NCBI GenBank assembly: GCA_010645155.1
Contig: JAAGOF010000204.1
Location: 211,321-275,320, forward strand
Source of the DNA: Tigriopus japonicus
Taxonomy: Eukaryota; Arthropoda; Copepoda; Harpacticoida; Harpacticidae
Length of the DNA: 64,000 nucleotides
Direction of reading: 5' to 3'
The position numbers and the translations under genes are program-made. Under the pieces are notes generated by a model. That model saw nothing but the letters and a program-made list of their open reading frames with translations, did not search any database and was not told the DNA's origin. This document shows positions 1 through 14,603 of this stretch, piece after piece (the first letter of the stretch is position 1; the number at the start of each line of letters is the position of its first letter).

Positions 1-3000
1 GAACTTTGGTTGGCTAAAAATAAAGCGACCATCAGATGAGTCAACCACTTTCACACCTTCAGGCTATTTGGAATTTGGTCACATTTTTGGCGCGACCAAA
101 CCTGTTTCGTACTTTAAAGTTGGGATTTCTAACCAGTCTCAAATCCGAAACTCGCTTTTACGTACGCCGAAACTATAACTCAGGCACTGTCCTGAATTCG
201 AAAGGGCTTTGCGAAGTGTGGGTGAAAAATATGAGGAAAACAGTACAAAACATTCAAGGCTCTAAGAAGGACAAAGAAACATTGCCATATCATATTGGCC
301 TTGAATGTCCAAAAAAGGCAGATCCATGACGATTGACCACTTGATTGGCACGGAAAGTGGTACACTAAAACTACATCTGAATAGATGCTTATCCAGTTTA
401 CAACATTGTGTTATCCAACAATATTGTAAGGTCCAGCATTTGTGTTCTTCATGGCCCTTTTGATGAAAATGATCCCGGCCAAAAACACGTTATCCACTTT
501 GGCAAGACCCTTGGGCGTTCATCTAGAGCAAGCCAAAAACGTTTTATCTTCTCACTTCGCTCCATTTTGATTAACACACAGCTTACATCCAATAATTCTC
601 TTTTGTGATGCCAAAATGTAAGTTTATTATTTTCGAATTTGGTAACAGTTCTTTTTCAGATCATGTTTTGCACCCTGCATCAGTTGTTTCAAGATTGTTT
701 ATATAACACTTCACTGTGATAGACTTTGCGCAAGTATGATGGCACACATCCTACCTACTATCCGATAGCTTATGCACTCTAGGGGCTCACTCAATTACAT
801 GTCAAGATCAAGGAGAACCCTTGAAATGTGTTCCACATTTGGAGAACGTGTGAGAGGGAACATTCTCTATCGAAAGTGCTAATTCACTCTCCTCCCACTG
901 TAACCGAGTAGTTTCGAACCCCGAGCTCGTGGTTCTCGGTGGAACATGGGAGGAATGAACCTGGTCAGCTCGATAATTTTTTTAACACTTGTCCGTTAGA
1001 ACCAGTTTGGCAGCACGTTTTGGGCCTCTTAATCCCAAGGTACTCCCGACCTTGGGACTGGATAGTTGAGCCACTCATTCAAAGCTGGAACTACTTAAGT
1101 CAGGCAAACTTTGTCCATTCTGGGCTTTATTATTCAATTCCTCCAAGGCTGAGCAAGTTTGAGGAAATGGCTTTACAACGTGCTTACCACAACGGCTAAG
1201 GGTCAATGAGTGCCCCAATTAACCCCGCAATTGAAATTTGGTCCCTCATTTTGAGTAAATGATCCTTTGTGTCACTCTCCGTCGGTCCTTAACATTGACC
1301 CAGGGAGGCCAAGGATTGTTCATAATTGTTTTCAATGGCCTTGTTCGGAACAGGAAGGAACATTGGTTCCTACGGCCTTGTCAGACCAAACAGGCTTTAC
1401 CATAATTCTTTCTGCATTAGAGGAAACTACATCCCTCCCAAGGGGGCATTCCATCATACTGATGGCCAAACAAACTGTTACTTGGTCCCATCTGACTTCC
1501 CTTACTTCCCTTGGCCTTCTCATACAAATACAAAATAATGGATTGTGGCGGCAGAAAGTATTCCTAAAAAATCATTGCTTTGACTCCTAATTGTCCAGAT
1601 CATGACTATGGCCAGTATTTAACCGCTAAAGTGGAATTTCAAATGAATTTTTTAATGATGTCTGTTCTAGTTAAAGCCATCATTTTCTAGCTAAATCGTC
1701 GTCTTCCTTCTCATCAATGAGGTTTATCCAAGTTTTCTGAGTAAAGTTCCCGTCATTAAAACTTTCTACGAAAGTGGCCAAGACCTTTCAAGATAAACAA
1801 GTTTATCTTTTTCAACGATCTGGACAGACGACGGCCTTCCCATTATCCGTATCAACGGCCGCATCTCCTAACTTAATCAGTCGTCACGCCAAAGCCAAGA
1901 CTGTTTCTTTTATTAGCCTGCCAGAAGATTGAATTCGCAGAATCCTGGGTATTCTACGTAATCAACGCATTCACTTGACTAGGATAGAAATGCAGAGTGG
2001 TTACATAGCCAAGAACATGGATATACCGTAAGTACTTACCCGTGGAAATGATGGCGATGGATTGGAGGAAAACATTGACGAGAGTAGTGTGACACATTGT
2101 TACGAGCCACTCGCTAACCTGGAACAAAGGCAAGAAACAGATCTCAAGATTGTATAATTCTCATTCAAAATGACAAGTACACACTTGAATGACGTCTAGA
2201 ACGGTGGTTGTGTCATATTTCTCATTCGCTTTTAGCGTTTTGAAACTCTATCCAAGCCTCTTTGACTCTACCGCATTGAGGATTCCAACGACCTTCTTGT
2301 GCCATCAATTTCCAAGTTGACACACAAACAATCTCACTTTATGTGTTCCTTCTTCCTCTCGCCCAGTTTTCCCTATCAAGAACGAGATTGTACTACGTTG
2401 CATTGCTCATAAGTAGTAAAACCCAAAGAGCATAACAGCTTGGGTCCGCTTTCTTATCTTGGTCTTCTTCCTCTTCTTCGCAGTCTGATGAACATTTATT
2501 GATGTCCCAAGCTCATTGAATGACCCGACTCCGCTTATGATGGCACAGTATGTGTTGTGCAAACTTTCATCGTACTAAAACCATACAAACCCACACAGGC
2601 CATCATCATCTCTCCAAGACCCAAATCATATCCAAGTTTTGCTGAGATGGCGTCTTCGACAGTGGCACAATTCAACTCGTGAGATGTGTCCCATGACGGT
2701 GATGAGAATGGTGCCATCTGGTCGACAGGACAATCAAGTCAGTGCACAGAACTCCCACGGAATCCGTTTCCACAATCTTGAAGGAACAAAAAGGATCCGG
2801 AAGGAGGATCACCTGATATATCCCTTATCTGTAGGTTATTCATTTTTATGCAGAAAACTTGTTTTGCTACCAGTTTCTAGACTCTACAACAACGGAGATC
2901 TGACCTATGGCGGCCAAGAAAGTGCCACGTTGCTCCACAACCGCTTGATTGTTCAAGACAGTTGTTATCGTTTATGTTTCCGCATTCCCCAATTATTGGT

Positions 3001-6000
3001 TTACGATCATTGTTGTATAGATGGTACGATCTACTAACATGTTCTCCAATTCTCCAGCATCTCCTACTTTCATTTTTGTTTTGCTCGTTTTGATTCCCTA
3101 TGGAATCAATGGATGGAACAAAGATGTCGCCCTTCAAATCACTTCTTCCGTGATTCAATTTGTTTCAAGGGCTGAAACTAGAGTACATTTCTTGTACTGT
3201 ATCCAAGAAACCCTTGTTTGTATTTTCGGTCCTTTTGTGTATGATTTTGCGCAAATTCTCATGAATGGCTGAGAGACTTGCTTAGGATGAGCTAGTCTTA
3301 ATGGTTTGCCTCACAAGAATGGGACAACATAAACCAGAGCTTCCTTAAAGTAAACAAGGTCCATGGACCTGTTTTGCATGTGTCCTTGCAGAGTGGTTCC
3401 TGTAGCTCACGTTCTATGTTCCCTATTCCTCGTATTTGTGATTGCGCGGGTGCATTATGTTCCAATAAACCGAGGCTCGAATAATCTAGACAATGATCTT
3501 TGGTCCTTGTTCCATGGCCTGGAAAAGACCATCGAACGGGAAAAAGACTCATAAAATACAAAAAGGCAACTTCTCCCAAAGTCAAGATCATACCCAATGG
3601 AATAGGAAAGGAAACAGGATATAGGATATACAGTAACAGAAAGGTACGCGTATGTTGTGGCATTGATTTGATTTAATGATAACTAATGATACGGTTAATG
3701 AGATCCGACTCCCTTAAGATCCCGTTTACTTCACAATGTTCTTAGGTAATGTTGGAACAATGTCTTGATCGTACTGCATGATAAGGGCAAATTTGGCAGA
3801 GCTTTGTCAACAACTGATGGAAATCCAATAAAGATAAGTGTGTTTAGCTCACCAGCCAATTTCGTCCGAATCAACCTTTTCTTCAAGGATTTTGACACGC
3901 GCCAAAAAGGTTCCTCTTTCCAAAGCTAAGGAACAAGAAAAAGGCCTTCATGTTTCTCCAGTTGCCAAAATTTGGTCTGTTGGATCGATATCGTTCGAAG
4001 TTTTAGCAAATATTTCTTGAAACCTAAACGAAGACCAAAGCATCAGATTTGTTGTATTGTTTATAAATATGAATGAACACATTTTTTGGTTCATGTTCCC
4101 TCTTTTTTGGAACATTTGCTCTGCTACGCATGCGTGCCTCAAGGAAAACGGCGAAGATTTCGATTTCAAAACAATTGCCGAGGTTCTGATTTGCAAATTC
4201 GGATTTTATCTTTCGACAAGACATAATTCCTAAGCGCTTGCACTCGCATCATATCTCGAAAGGCCAGAAAAGCAAGGCTCGTTCTCAAATCCCAAAGCAA
4301 TCACACGACGTACGTGCGTTTGTAGCTCGTTGTCGCTTGTCTTCGACAAATGTTCTACTTATGCACCAAGAAACAAGCGATTCGAAAATCTGTTTGTGCA
4401 AAAAGGCTTCTGAATTCGGCAAAAGAAGAGAAAGGCTGAGAGTGAGACAAGAAGGCCCATCGACTCCTGAATTGCCAAGGGACAAAAGATGTGCGACCTT
4501 GAGGCACTCTTCCGAGCGATCTGATGGGATTCAAGAGGGTCGATAAATCAAAAAGAGTCGTTTATTCAAAAGCAAAGCAATTTTCTTACCTCCGCCACCA
4601 TTTCGAGGTGATTGCGAAGGAGCTCAGATGCAAAAGCCATTGTTCAATGGCCATAAGGGAAGGAAATGTTTGCGGAACTAAACACCATATTTTACCCTAG
4701 AGTCTGTTCCGAGACAATACACTGAAGTGCTTCTCCAATTATATTCTCCATGTTCAATACTCTCTCTCCCTCTCTCTGATTAATATTCATGTGTTTGAAT
4801 TTCGCAATAAAACCACATTGATGCATGAGGAAAAAAAGGACCGCTTCGAGGTCTTAATTCTTCGGAAACAACATCCTCCAGACAAGAGCTCATTAACATT
4901 ACATGGGGAAGAGAAAACGATTTAGCCAAGAATGGAGTGCACGCTTTAAGTGAGGGCCCTTCTATTTCTTAAAAATCTTAATTTGCGGCCATTGCCAAAA
5001 AAGTTTGCAGTGAAATGTGGACCTTGAGCTGTTCCTGACACTTCCTGTCACTTTCTTTTCCTTTGTGAGAAGCGTGTCCTAAAAATTACACTCATCAACC
5101 ATAATGCAGCGTTTGCTTGGCATTTCGAGAGCACGTAGGTCGCACTGTACTGTGGTAAGGTCGCTGGCATACCTTTCGTTCAAGGGAAATTATCAGTTAG
5201 CAATCGGCTGAGAGTTCCAACACGACTTCCATCAGGTCACGCCGTTGTAATGTTGATCCCAAGCGAGGAGACGGGCAAATGCCAAGGCACCCAATTCTCC
5301 TGGTCCAATGAACCTGGACAATGGGCGATGCAAAACTTGCGGCTCAAGATCAGCCCTCAAATGTTCCACTACAAATAACACCAAATTTCAACAGCACCCA
5401 CCATCTTCAGCTTTGAACAACAACGTCTTTTCACATTAGTGCCGAGTGAAAAGGGAGCCTTGGTATTGCAAACCTGTCTCAGTGGCAGAATCAGATTCGG
5501 ACTCTCGAATGGTTTGATAACCATGAATTTTAATGTGGAACCAGGTTTGGGAAGATGGATAAATGGACCATATTGTGCGTGTTATGGAACAATCTGAGGA
5601 AGGTCATGGTCGATCCCGTCATGATGACTACCTGCACCGATGAGAGTGGCTGAGGGAGTCTCTGATTAGATATCCGATAGTTTCCTGATGGCTTTTCCCT
5701 TCTCAAGAGCACCATTGTTCCAAAGTGAATCTAGGCCAGACGTGGGAACGACATTTATTGGGAGATGCCTGCTCATCGACCGTGCAACAATCCCACGACC
5801 CAAAATACAATTCCATTAGAGTATTAGAAGTGGTGGTCGGTCCTCATGTGACTTCTCACACAGCAATAGCCTTTATCGGGGCCTTGTTAGGGAGGCGGAA
5901 CAACGGGCCACATGACCTTGACCACTGATACTCTCGTTTCTATTTGCATCACAGGTATATCCAAGTCTGATTTTGACGCCCGCTGAAAATTATAGTTTCT

Positions 6001-8845
6001 AAAGGTTTCTAGGCAATACCCAATCCCCACCTATCATCATCGTTTCTCTTGGTCTGTTTGAATTGGGGACCATGTTGACGAGGGGGGTTATTTGGGCGAG
6101 TCAGCTTTTCCCGAGCAATATTGATCCTTCGTACTGAAGCTACCACTACATAGTACTACATTGGACTCGATTTTTTCGACCATCCAATAGGACCAACTTG
6201 GAACATGAAACGAAAGCCTGCCTACTAGAACATGTATGTAGAGGAGAGGTGGTGGAAATAGTAGAAGTAGTGCTCATGCAAGCAAAGGAAAAAGGTTATT
6301 ATCATCACTCAAAGGATTTGATGACCAAGCAATTCTCGCACATGCCTTCGACACTGATCCACTTGTTAGTGCCGGATTTCATCCGCTAATTCGGATTAAT
6401 TCCTTCTCGCACCAAGCTTGGAACTTGAGCTCTTTTGGGCTTCTCATATTTCCACTTCCTCAAAATGGCGGCGACATTGGTTATTTGGGCTTCCAAATTC
6501 AACACCAAAATCTCAAAGTCAATAGTGTCCTTGAGACCTTGGTGTGGGCCCAAGATTTGATCTTTAGATTGGTGTTGGAGGCCATTGACGATCTGCTTTG
6601 TGGAATTCTAGACGTCGGCCACTTCTCTTTGGTCTTGAGGCTTCACTCTGACGATAATGGTAATGGTGATCTCTGTTGAAATTGGAGAATCCATTATGAG
6701 GAATGAGTTGATCTCGCCTCGGACCGAGAAATCGTGGGCTTTCGTCCGTCTCCGCTGAACTCCGACTATAGATTGATGACAAAGGAGGATAAGGAAGAGA
6801 GCAAGGAATAATACTTTTATTGTCTTTGGGATTGATGGAATTACTTCTGCTCAAATGGTTCACACGGACGAGCCTTCATTCGTTCATTTCCAAGAAGAGA
6901 TGTACTACTAACCTCCCACGTCAGAGACCGAGAAGACCCACTAAAGTACGGACACTACCCCGAGTTCAAAATTCAAGCTTCTTAGCCAGCCTTTAGGACA
7001 TCATTTTTTTGAGGTTGCGTTAAACAAGAGCATGAAATATGGAGACACGAATGGTCCCAGCTTGATCGTGCAGGCGCCAGACGACAAAGAAAGTTTTATT
7101 TTTGGGGGCACCAAAACAAGCTCAAGATCCTCCATTCTCTCTCTCTCTCTTTCTTTTCCTTGCGATACATATGGTCAACAATGGCTCCCAAAGGACAAGT
7201 TTAGGATGCTTGCACAAGGACAAGAAGGTTGCGTCTTTGATCTTGGGTAAAGTTCATATCTGGGATTTAATGCTTGTCCACCCTGTTCCATGACGCAAAA
7301 GATGTTCTTGTAAAATGGCAATGTTTATCATAAGGAGACGCCAATGATTGTTTAGCTTTCTAAAAAGCCAGAAAGGCAAGTGCGTTTCTCTACGTATTCC
7401 GCATATGTTCCATCTTTCTAAAGGAATGTCAAATCCCTTTAAAGGAAAAGAGTGAGTACGTAGAGTAGAAAGCCTGAACTCAAGAAGACGGGGTAATGCG
7501 GATATTTTACCAATATGGCTCAAAAGTTTCTCCGTGGAATGGCTTTCAAAAATGCGATCTCACTCGAGTTGAACCATTTTGATGCATTTTCCTACTGATG
7601 AAATGATGGATACCTCCCATTCACTCGCTCACTCACTCAATTTGTTTCCCTCGAGACACTATTCTAAGCAACACCTGCCCTTTCAATGTTCAATAGAGTG
7701 TAGGACATTTCAACATGATGTCCATGCACCCCTCATTTTTCGCAATCTATTCGACCTCACTACACACCATAATCATATTGCAGGCCCATTAGGACAGAAA
7801 ATAGTGTGCATTCCGGAAAGAAAGACAGGCGGCAAACAAACCTTGTTAGTTCCAAAAGGAAAAAAGGTGGACCAACAACAACATTGGACGTGGAACAGTT
7901 CAAAGTTTTGTGATACTGCGGATATGTTTGCTGTGTGGATTCCTTCGCAAATCTCAGATCACCATTCCTCAAGAATGCAGAAGAAGAGAAACTTCCTTTC
8001 TACTCCTCGCTTTGGTCATATTTTATAGCCAGGGCGTAACAAGGCTCCACAACCACGGACCACAGACATGACATCCGTTGTCCAGGTCAATTTCTGGAAC
8101 TTTGCTTTGATCCAACACTAGGACACGAACGTTCAGGGAATAAGGGTATCAAAGATACTGTACTTTGTATTATATTTCGTCTCAAAAAACGACGATGACG
8201 TAGTGGAGTTGGTTCAAAAGTTCTCGAAACGAATTTTTCGTCTATGACTTGGACCAGGGAAATCCCATATCAGAGGGCTATTACCTTCTAACCTGAAAGT
8301 CTTTGTACACAAAGAGAGCTTTGGCGATGTACGACACACTTGTTAATCGTGGAGTGGGTCATAATAGCAGATTTATGAAGGCAGGACAAGAAATGGGGGG
8401 GAAAACACATTAGGGTTTTTTTTCCAAAGCCGTAAATACGTTGCGGAAACATTTGGCCCTTGGAGGGCACAACATTTCTGAACGCGTGGGATCGAGACTG
8501 GTCATATTTCAATTACGGTGCTTATGCATAGCATTTCTCGCTTAAGGCCAGTTTTCAGCTCAAGTAACATCCAATAGCGTCATCAATTGACCTACTACAA
8601 GAGGCCTAATGATCACCCATGAGATCGAAGTTCATTCACGAACAAAGTCAGTGGAACCAATATCTGTTAAAAAGAAACCTTTCCCGGGCAACGTTCCATA
8701 AGTGGTTCCATTCATGAATGCATGTTCGATACAAGAAAACGCTCCTTTACGCGATCACCAACTTCAACTTCAAAAGCACCCCCCTGAACCCGTGTTCCAT
8801 GGGGCGGGACTTGTTCCTCGGCTCAAGCAGGTCATTGTGGAGTGT
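1..8845. other. Gene-poor spacer, left end
   Basis: I see no recognisable gene here. Open frames are short (149 codons at most, 7579-8028) and overlap one another on both strands without domain motifs. A short TC-rich microsatellite lies near 7137-7158. The 7-mer TGTTCCA/TGGAACA recurs many times. Exons of a gene with long introns could be hidden here, but nothing in the sequence supports one. Confidence 0.5.
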
Positions 8846-8868
8846 AGTTGTACTCGTCGAGTACAACT
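8846..8868. repeat. 23-bp perfect palindrome
   Basis: Two 11-bp arms, AGTTGTACTCG and its exact reverse complement, flank a single T at 8857. It is a perfect inverted repeat within ordinary spacer DNA. It could be a dimer-type protein-binding site or a chance palindrome. No gene start is evident beside it. Confidence 0.6.
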
Positions 8869-10035
8869 TAACGGCTGCCTTGGGACTCACTTCTTGTCCT
8901 AATTAACTTTTTCCTTCCGGCAACTTTCTTCCAATGAATGCTCGGCCGCCTTTTTTTCGTTCCGGCATGGCGTTGTCAATTCTCTGGGATAAAAGTGCCA
9001 GAGACAGACTACATGCACATGTAGGAGATACTACACAGCACAATTTGCTATCTTTCTAGGGACAGAAATCATGGCACACGGCTTCTAGTTCCACGAGGTT
9101 GGAACTTGGAACATATCATTTATTTTGCAACCTCGCCAAAATACTCAGGGCCTCAAAATTCAATTTTCGTTCAGACTCTTGTGGAAAGTTTTGATCATCT
9201 TGCTTGAAATCATGATGTTTCTTTTTTAGTAGAAGCGTGTTACATTTTGCACCTATATTTGTGTTTATCTTAAAGCATTTTGGCAATCGAAAGCATTTCG
9301 TGAAGTTTATGTAATGGCTCATTTAACAAAAGGATTGACGTCTCTGGCAAGAACATTCTCACTTTCAAAGGTCAAGCAAATGTACGAGAAAAAATAGGAT
9401 CAAACACCCGTCAAGAATCTGCTTCTTTTGTTAATTCTGGCAATACAAAAAGAACCTTTCCTTTTAGTTTTAATACGCATGGGAAGCCACGAGAAATACT
9501 TTGCATTTGTAAACATGTTTCTGTTAAGAAGCTCTTTGTTTCTAAAGCAACATGGTCAGACAGTTCTTTAGCTTTATTGAGAACCTAGACTCTCTGTTCC
9601 AAGCGTTCAGGGTCACACGCTTCAGGCATGATCCTTAAGGGAAGTAGATTGATCGAAAATGTACTTATTTGGCATCATTCGGATCGGAATGAAGTTGTTG
9701 AGTAATACAATTGGGAGCTTCTTGCCTTTCATTAGTGAAAGATTAGTGGCCCGGGATTTCCCCGGTAACCGTACGTACGAAAAAAGACTGGCTTTTTACA
9801 TCATGGGTGTGTACCTTCTTCAGAAAAATGCAATGGAAAACCAAGAATAGACATTATTTAAATGATTCGACGGGAGATACCAAATTGGGTAGAGAAACGT
9901 ACTTTCTCGAAAGTCTCAAAGTTTTCAATTTTGGAATGTGGAACATAGGCAAACATTGTTGCAACTATTATGGTGGATAAAAACTGAAATCACGATGGAT
10001 AGGTGTTTGCAAAACCATGGTTTTGAGATATCTGT

Positions 10036-10166
10036 AGGTCGGTTATTGAGATAGTTTTGAAGCACATACTAGAAGCATATCTAGAAGCATATGAGATGGA
10101 GAAGAAGAAATCATACACGATTAAGTTTCGCTACATAAGCTGTAATTGAAAAACGCAGCTTTGTCA
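10036..10166 (+). mobile_element. Truncated copy of a palindromic MITE (left arm only)
   Basis: It begins AGGTCGGTTATTGAGATAG and continues with the same ordered motifs as the complete copies at 10355 and 14604: the AGAAGCATAT repeats, GAGATGGAG, a degenerate CATGCTCGATCAAG region and CATAAGCTG, ending in a GCAGC stretch. The matching right arm is missing, so this looks like a half element left by deletion. No coding capacity. Confidence 0.6.
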
Positions 10167-10354
10167 ATTACTTTCAAGGTCATAGAAAAATTAACTAAAT
10201 TGGCGATTACTCATTGATTGAGGAAAGTACAAATCAGGCTTCGACAACTTCAGCACTATAATACACCTCAAAAATAAGGAAGACCTCTCAAATTTTGACT
10301 TTTACTAACCATTGGTGAAATAAAACCAGACTGGAGACTTTTTAGTGATTCAAT

Positions 10355-10597
10355 AGGTCACTTGTTGAGGTCATTTGGAAGTATGGCAGAAGCATATTTA
10401 GAAGCATGAAGGAAGCACATGAGATGGAGTAGAAATAACCATGCTCGATCAAGTTTGCCTGCATAAGTTGAATTTTTCTATGACAAAAACGCAGCATATG
10501 CTCTGAACATGTGCTCAAGCATGGTTTTTTCTACTGCCCCTTGCTATTTTTCATTTATACTCCTGCTATGCTTCCAAACTACTTCAACAAGCGACCT
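10355..10597. mobile_element. Palindromic MITE, copy 2
   Basis: The ends AGGTCACTTGTTGAGGT (left) and the reverse complement of the right end, AGGTCGCTTGTTGAAGT, form terminal inverted repeats. The homology continues inward through AGAAGCAT, GTAGAAATAACCATGCT and GCAGC motifs on both arms, so nearly the whole 243 bp could fold into one imperfect hairpin. It has no coding capacity, which is typical of a foldback-type MITE. No convincing target duplication is visible. Confidence 0.75.
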
Positions 10598-13500
10598 TTT
10601 GTCCTCATATCATTTATCCGAAGAATGAAACGTTTCTTTCTTCAGCGATTTGTGTGCATCTTCTATAACCACTAAACAATTTAATGTTCCACTTACAGAT
10701 ATTATAAGGCAGGTTCTTAACGCCACGTGGATTTTTGAGTCCATGATACATGTCACTGGAGGAAAAGATGATTTTGGTTGGTACCTGCCCCCCTTTCATA
10801 AATGAACCAGCTTATGGAACCCAAAATCTTTTCATGGATCGCAAATTCGCCTCAGGATTTCTGTCTGGACCACGTCCTCGTACTTTGCCTGAGGCCATGT
10901 CTGACTCCTTATGAATGGTGATTTATTACGTTATGTACATCACTTCATCAAATAATTCAATGCACTCAGGTCACGAACTATGGCCATTTTGGCTTTTTAT
11001 CTAAGATTGCGTTGTGCGTAATTCACAAGAGTCTGGTGTTTTTTGACTAGCATTTACATCTTCAGGTGGGTAAAGTGATCAAGAGAGAGGATGCAGATGC
11101 TCATTACTGGTTTTGGGACAAGCGCCAACTCTGTTTCTGGCAGTATTTGTTCCCCATTAGGACACCATTCAGATCCACTTCCGACGCTCAAGAAGGGTCA
11201 CTTTGTCTCGAGGTAATCCAACTTCCTCAAATGGTTTGGCAGACACTTGGAAACAAGTTCATTAATCTTTACAATAAGACCCCCAAACAAAGCCATCACG
11301 ATTCCTTAAAAGTTTGGGCAGCTCTGGTATTTTACCTGGTGGACAAAAACTAACAGGGAAGGTTGATGTGAGGAAAGCAGACGGGCTTAAAAGAGTATTA
11401 AGTGATCATGGCTCACTACTTTTTTATACCATACAACTTTGTCTTTTATTCGGCTACCATTTCAGTTGCATCTTATTATTGCCAAGAGACATTCTTTTGG
11501 GACTCAAGGATTCATTTGAAGCCTACTATAATACGTTTGTGGAACAGAGTCAAGATAGCACCCAACCAAAGACAAATGAAACCTTTGGCACCTTTACTAG
11601 CTGGTTTCTGGTTCGACATGGTTGTGATGATATTTGGCTCCTTTGGTGCCGTGACCACAACCATCAAGAGAGCCCAATGATTCTTGTGTTTGGAGGCTCC
11701 AGATGCATGTGGAAAATTGAGGACCAGTCAATAATGTTGTAAGTCTGAATGTTTTGTTGGAAAATAATGAGACTAGAAACCTTCCACTGAGATTTGATCA
11801 AGAGCCAATATTAGAACAATTGTTTGACGCTCCAAAGGCTTTTCATGCAAAACTAATGAAAGGCTTCAAGGAGGTTGACTTTTTTTTGTTTTTTACTCAT
11901 GAAGGCTAAGAAAGAACTTGGCAGGTTGGGCCTTGGGGGAGAATCTTCAAAGGAATTCTCTCTTTGCTGAACCTTGAAATTAAAATTCCAGGCCAAGAGA
12001 CCAAAGTGAACCTTCGGCCTTACCAAAGGCCCTCTTTCGGTTTGCTTCAATTTCTGACTATAGGATCAATGATTCGCATTCCTCTCCAAGGTAAGAAGCT
12101 TTTACGTAATTATTGCTCTTAGCCTTTCTCCTCTCAGCCTCGCCAATCAATTTGCCGTGGAAAAAAACGGAAATCAGAGATGTGATTTATGACTGCGCAC
12201 ACGAAAGTAGTGTTCTCAGTGTTCGGGGTAATCTGGGATCTCCAATAAAATTGGCGATGAAAGGCCTCGTAGCAACGACAACGACTGTGCTTCGCTTTAT
12301 GATGTCGTTAGCATGTCAAGTGCTCATTTGAATCATTGATGGGATTATTCTCTATAATTCAATTGAGTCCATTCCCATTGTGAATGTCTTCGTCGTACAC
12401 GGCCTTCAAATTGGAACTGAGTGCCTTTTCAAAGCACTAAAAAGGTGCAAAATGCATCAACCAAGACGATTGAATTTACTTGATTGAACGCTGGACTTGA
12501 AAGAAGACTGTCTGCGAGCCATCATTATGCAGCCTTTTAAGGGATTTCCTCCGAGTGCTTGAGAAATGACGGCTCTTTTATTTGGTTCGACCTTGCCCTC
12601 ATTTTCCAAATTGCTTCAAAACTCATTCAGAGTTCCACTCGTTGGGATCACAAAGGCATGATCTTTAACTTACGCCATCATTTTCGACCTCATCATCGTG
12701 ATCATTTTTTATTTCATGCCAAGTTCAGACAAAGAGCAAGTCGGAAATGAAAGCCCTCGTTTCATCCACGAATTCATGTGTAAAGCTCTTCAATAATAGA
12801 AGTAAAGGCAAGACTGACAACAACCACTCATTAAAGGCGCATTCTAATCCTTCAATTGGGAAGTAAAATTCTCTGACAGGAAGGGCTAGTTGATAATTTG
12901 CCTGCTGAAGTCATTTTTTGCTAGCTCACACCTACCAATTTGGCCAAAATAGCGTAGTCCTCTGATGAATCAACTTTTCGGAAATAAACTCAGTCCCCTT
13001 AATTCAAACAGCACTAACACACAAGTCACACAAGATGTCATTTGGGGTACAAAAATTTTTTTTTTTGAAAGCCTTCAGAATATTGTTAATAGCGCTTTAG
13101 ATTCGTGTAGTTCTTTCGTTTCCCGAAGTGAGTGTGTGTCTCCGACAAAAATCTAACCAGCGGGAAGGAAGCGTACAAAAAAAAGAGTCTATTAGAAAAC
13201 GGAAGTGGACCGGGTGAAAGTTCGTACCAATTGCTAGCCATGATGAGGACTAGACTCTTCAATGGCCTTCTTAGTCATCGTCGTTCACCAGACGGAGGAA
13301 CATTTTCATCCTATTGTCATGTGGGACGTGGATGGAACGACAATTGTACTCGACTCGAAGGCCGACCAACCCCTGGTTTTCCCGAGCTTTGGCCTTCCCC
13401 AACTCTGTCTCTTCGAGTAGATCAGTACGATTGCCATTCTTTTCCATTAATCATCGTCCTGGCGAAATAGAAAGGCCTTGAATGACTTCGAGAAAATGGC

Positions 13501-14603
13501 CAAGGAGCATGCGATAGTGGCATTAACTTAATTTCCTTAGCCTACAACTCGACTCAACATCTTCCTTGAAGGGAATCACGATGAGAAGTTACTATGGAAA
13601 AAACAAGGAAAAAAATGGGTTAGCACCCATAGGACTGAAGAGTACTGAAACCATGGATTGTGTCGCAGAGAATCCCCTGGAGCAAACTCTGCTATTTAGA
13701 GCGACCTGAATGACCACATGGACTCATTAGGGCACTGTTTTGGGACCAAGAGAGCCAAGTGCAAATGCAAATGACTTCGGCATGACGAGTGATCCAATTT
13801 AAGGGTCTCAACATGCACTCGATTTCTCCCGAAAGTACTTCGAATCCATCAGACTGACTTAAAGGGCGGGCCAATGAAAGATATAGTACGGAGTACGTAC
13901 TCTTTAAACAGTGGAACATGCACGCACACAAGTATTGGTTCATTGGTTCATGACTCGAGTTTTTCTGTGCTCCAAGTTGGCCCCATGGGAGCATTGGATT
14001 AGAAGAATACGCTTTCTAATATTGCATGCTTGACTGCTCGATGTAAGGGAATAATATCACCAAGAGCACTGTTAAGCTCTTTGACTCTTTCTCTTCAAAC
14101 TTGGAAACTGCCATTTTGCTCGACGTGTTTGCATATTAGTCCGAGTTTGTCCAACAATACAGCAGTCAACACACACGACTCGTATCAACATTTTTACCAT
14201 TGTCATACAGCAAATGTCCTTTTTATCAATTGTTGTTGTCCCGTTCAACTCGCAAAACTCGAAGTACAAAATTTTGTTCCACCTTATTTGTGCTATCAAG
14301 AGGAGGCTTGAACTACCATTACCCACACGAAGAGCTTTGATCCGATGAAGTGAGGTGCAATCCAAGATTTATTGACCTCGTCCCACGTCCCACTGCCACT
14401 CACCTGTAAGAAGGAACCAAGTATTAAGGAAAGATTTCCGATAATTCGCCGACGCTGAGGCGTGACTGATGATGAGGTGCTTATAAATAAGTACTTAACA
14501 CAAGACGAATGAACCTATTGCAGATTAAAGTGGGCACCGTCTTTTGTCGTGATTTGATTTAAGAGCTCATCCAGAGAAGTAAAATGTTGGGGCTGGATAA
14601 ATA
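10598..14603. other. Gene-poor spacer between MITE copies
   Basis: No recognised gene or RNA. The open frames here (for example 11314-11742 + and 13132-13470 +) lack recognisable domains and convincing splice context. I treat them as chance frames. Confidence 0.4.

Noticed and set aside
910..940. tRNA B-box-like GGTTCGAAAC on the minus strand
   Set aside because: No A box, anticodon stem or acceptor pairing could be fitted around it.
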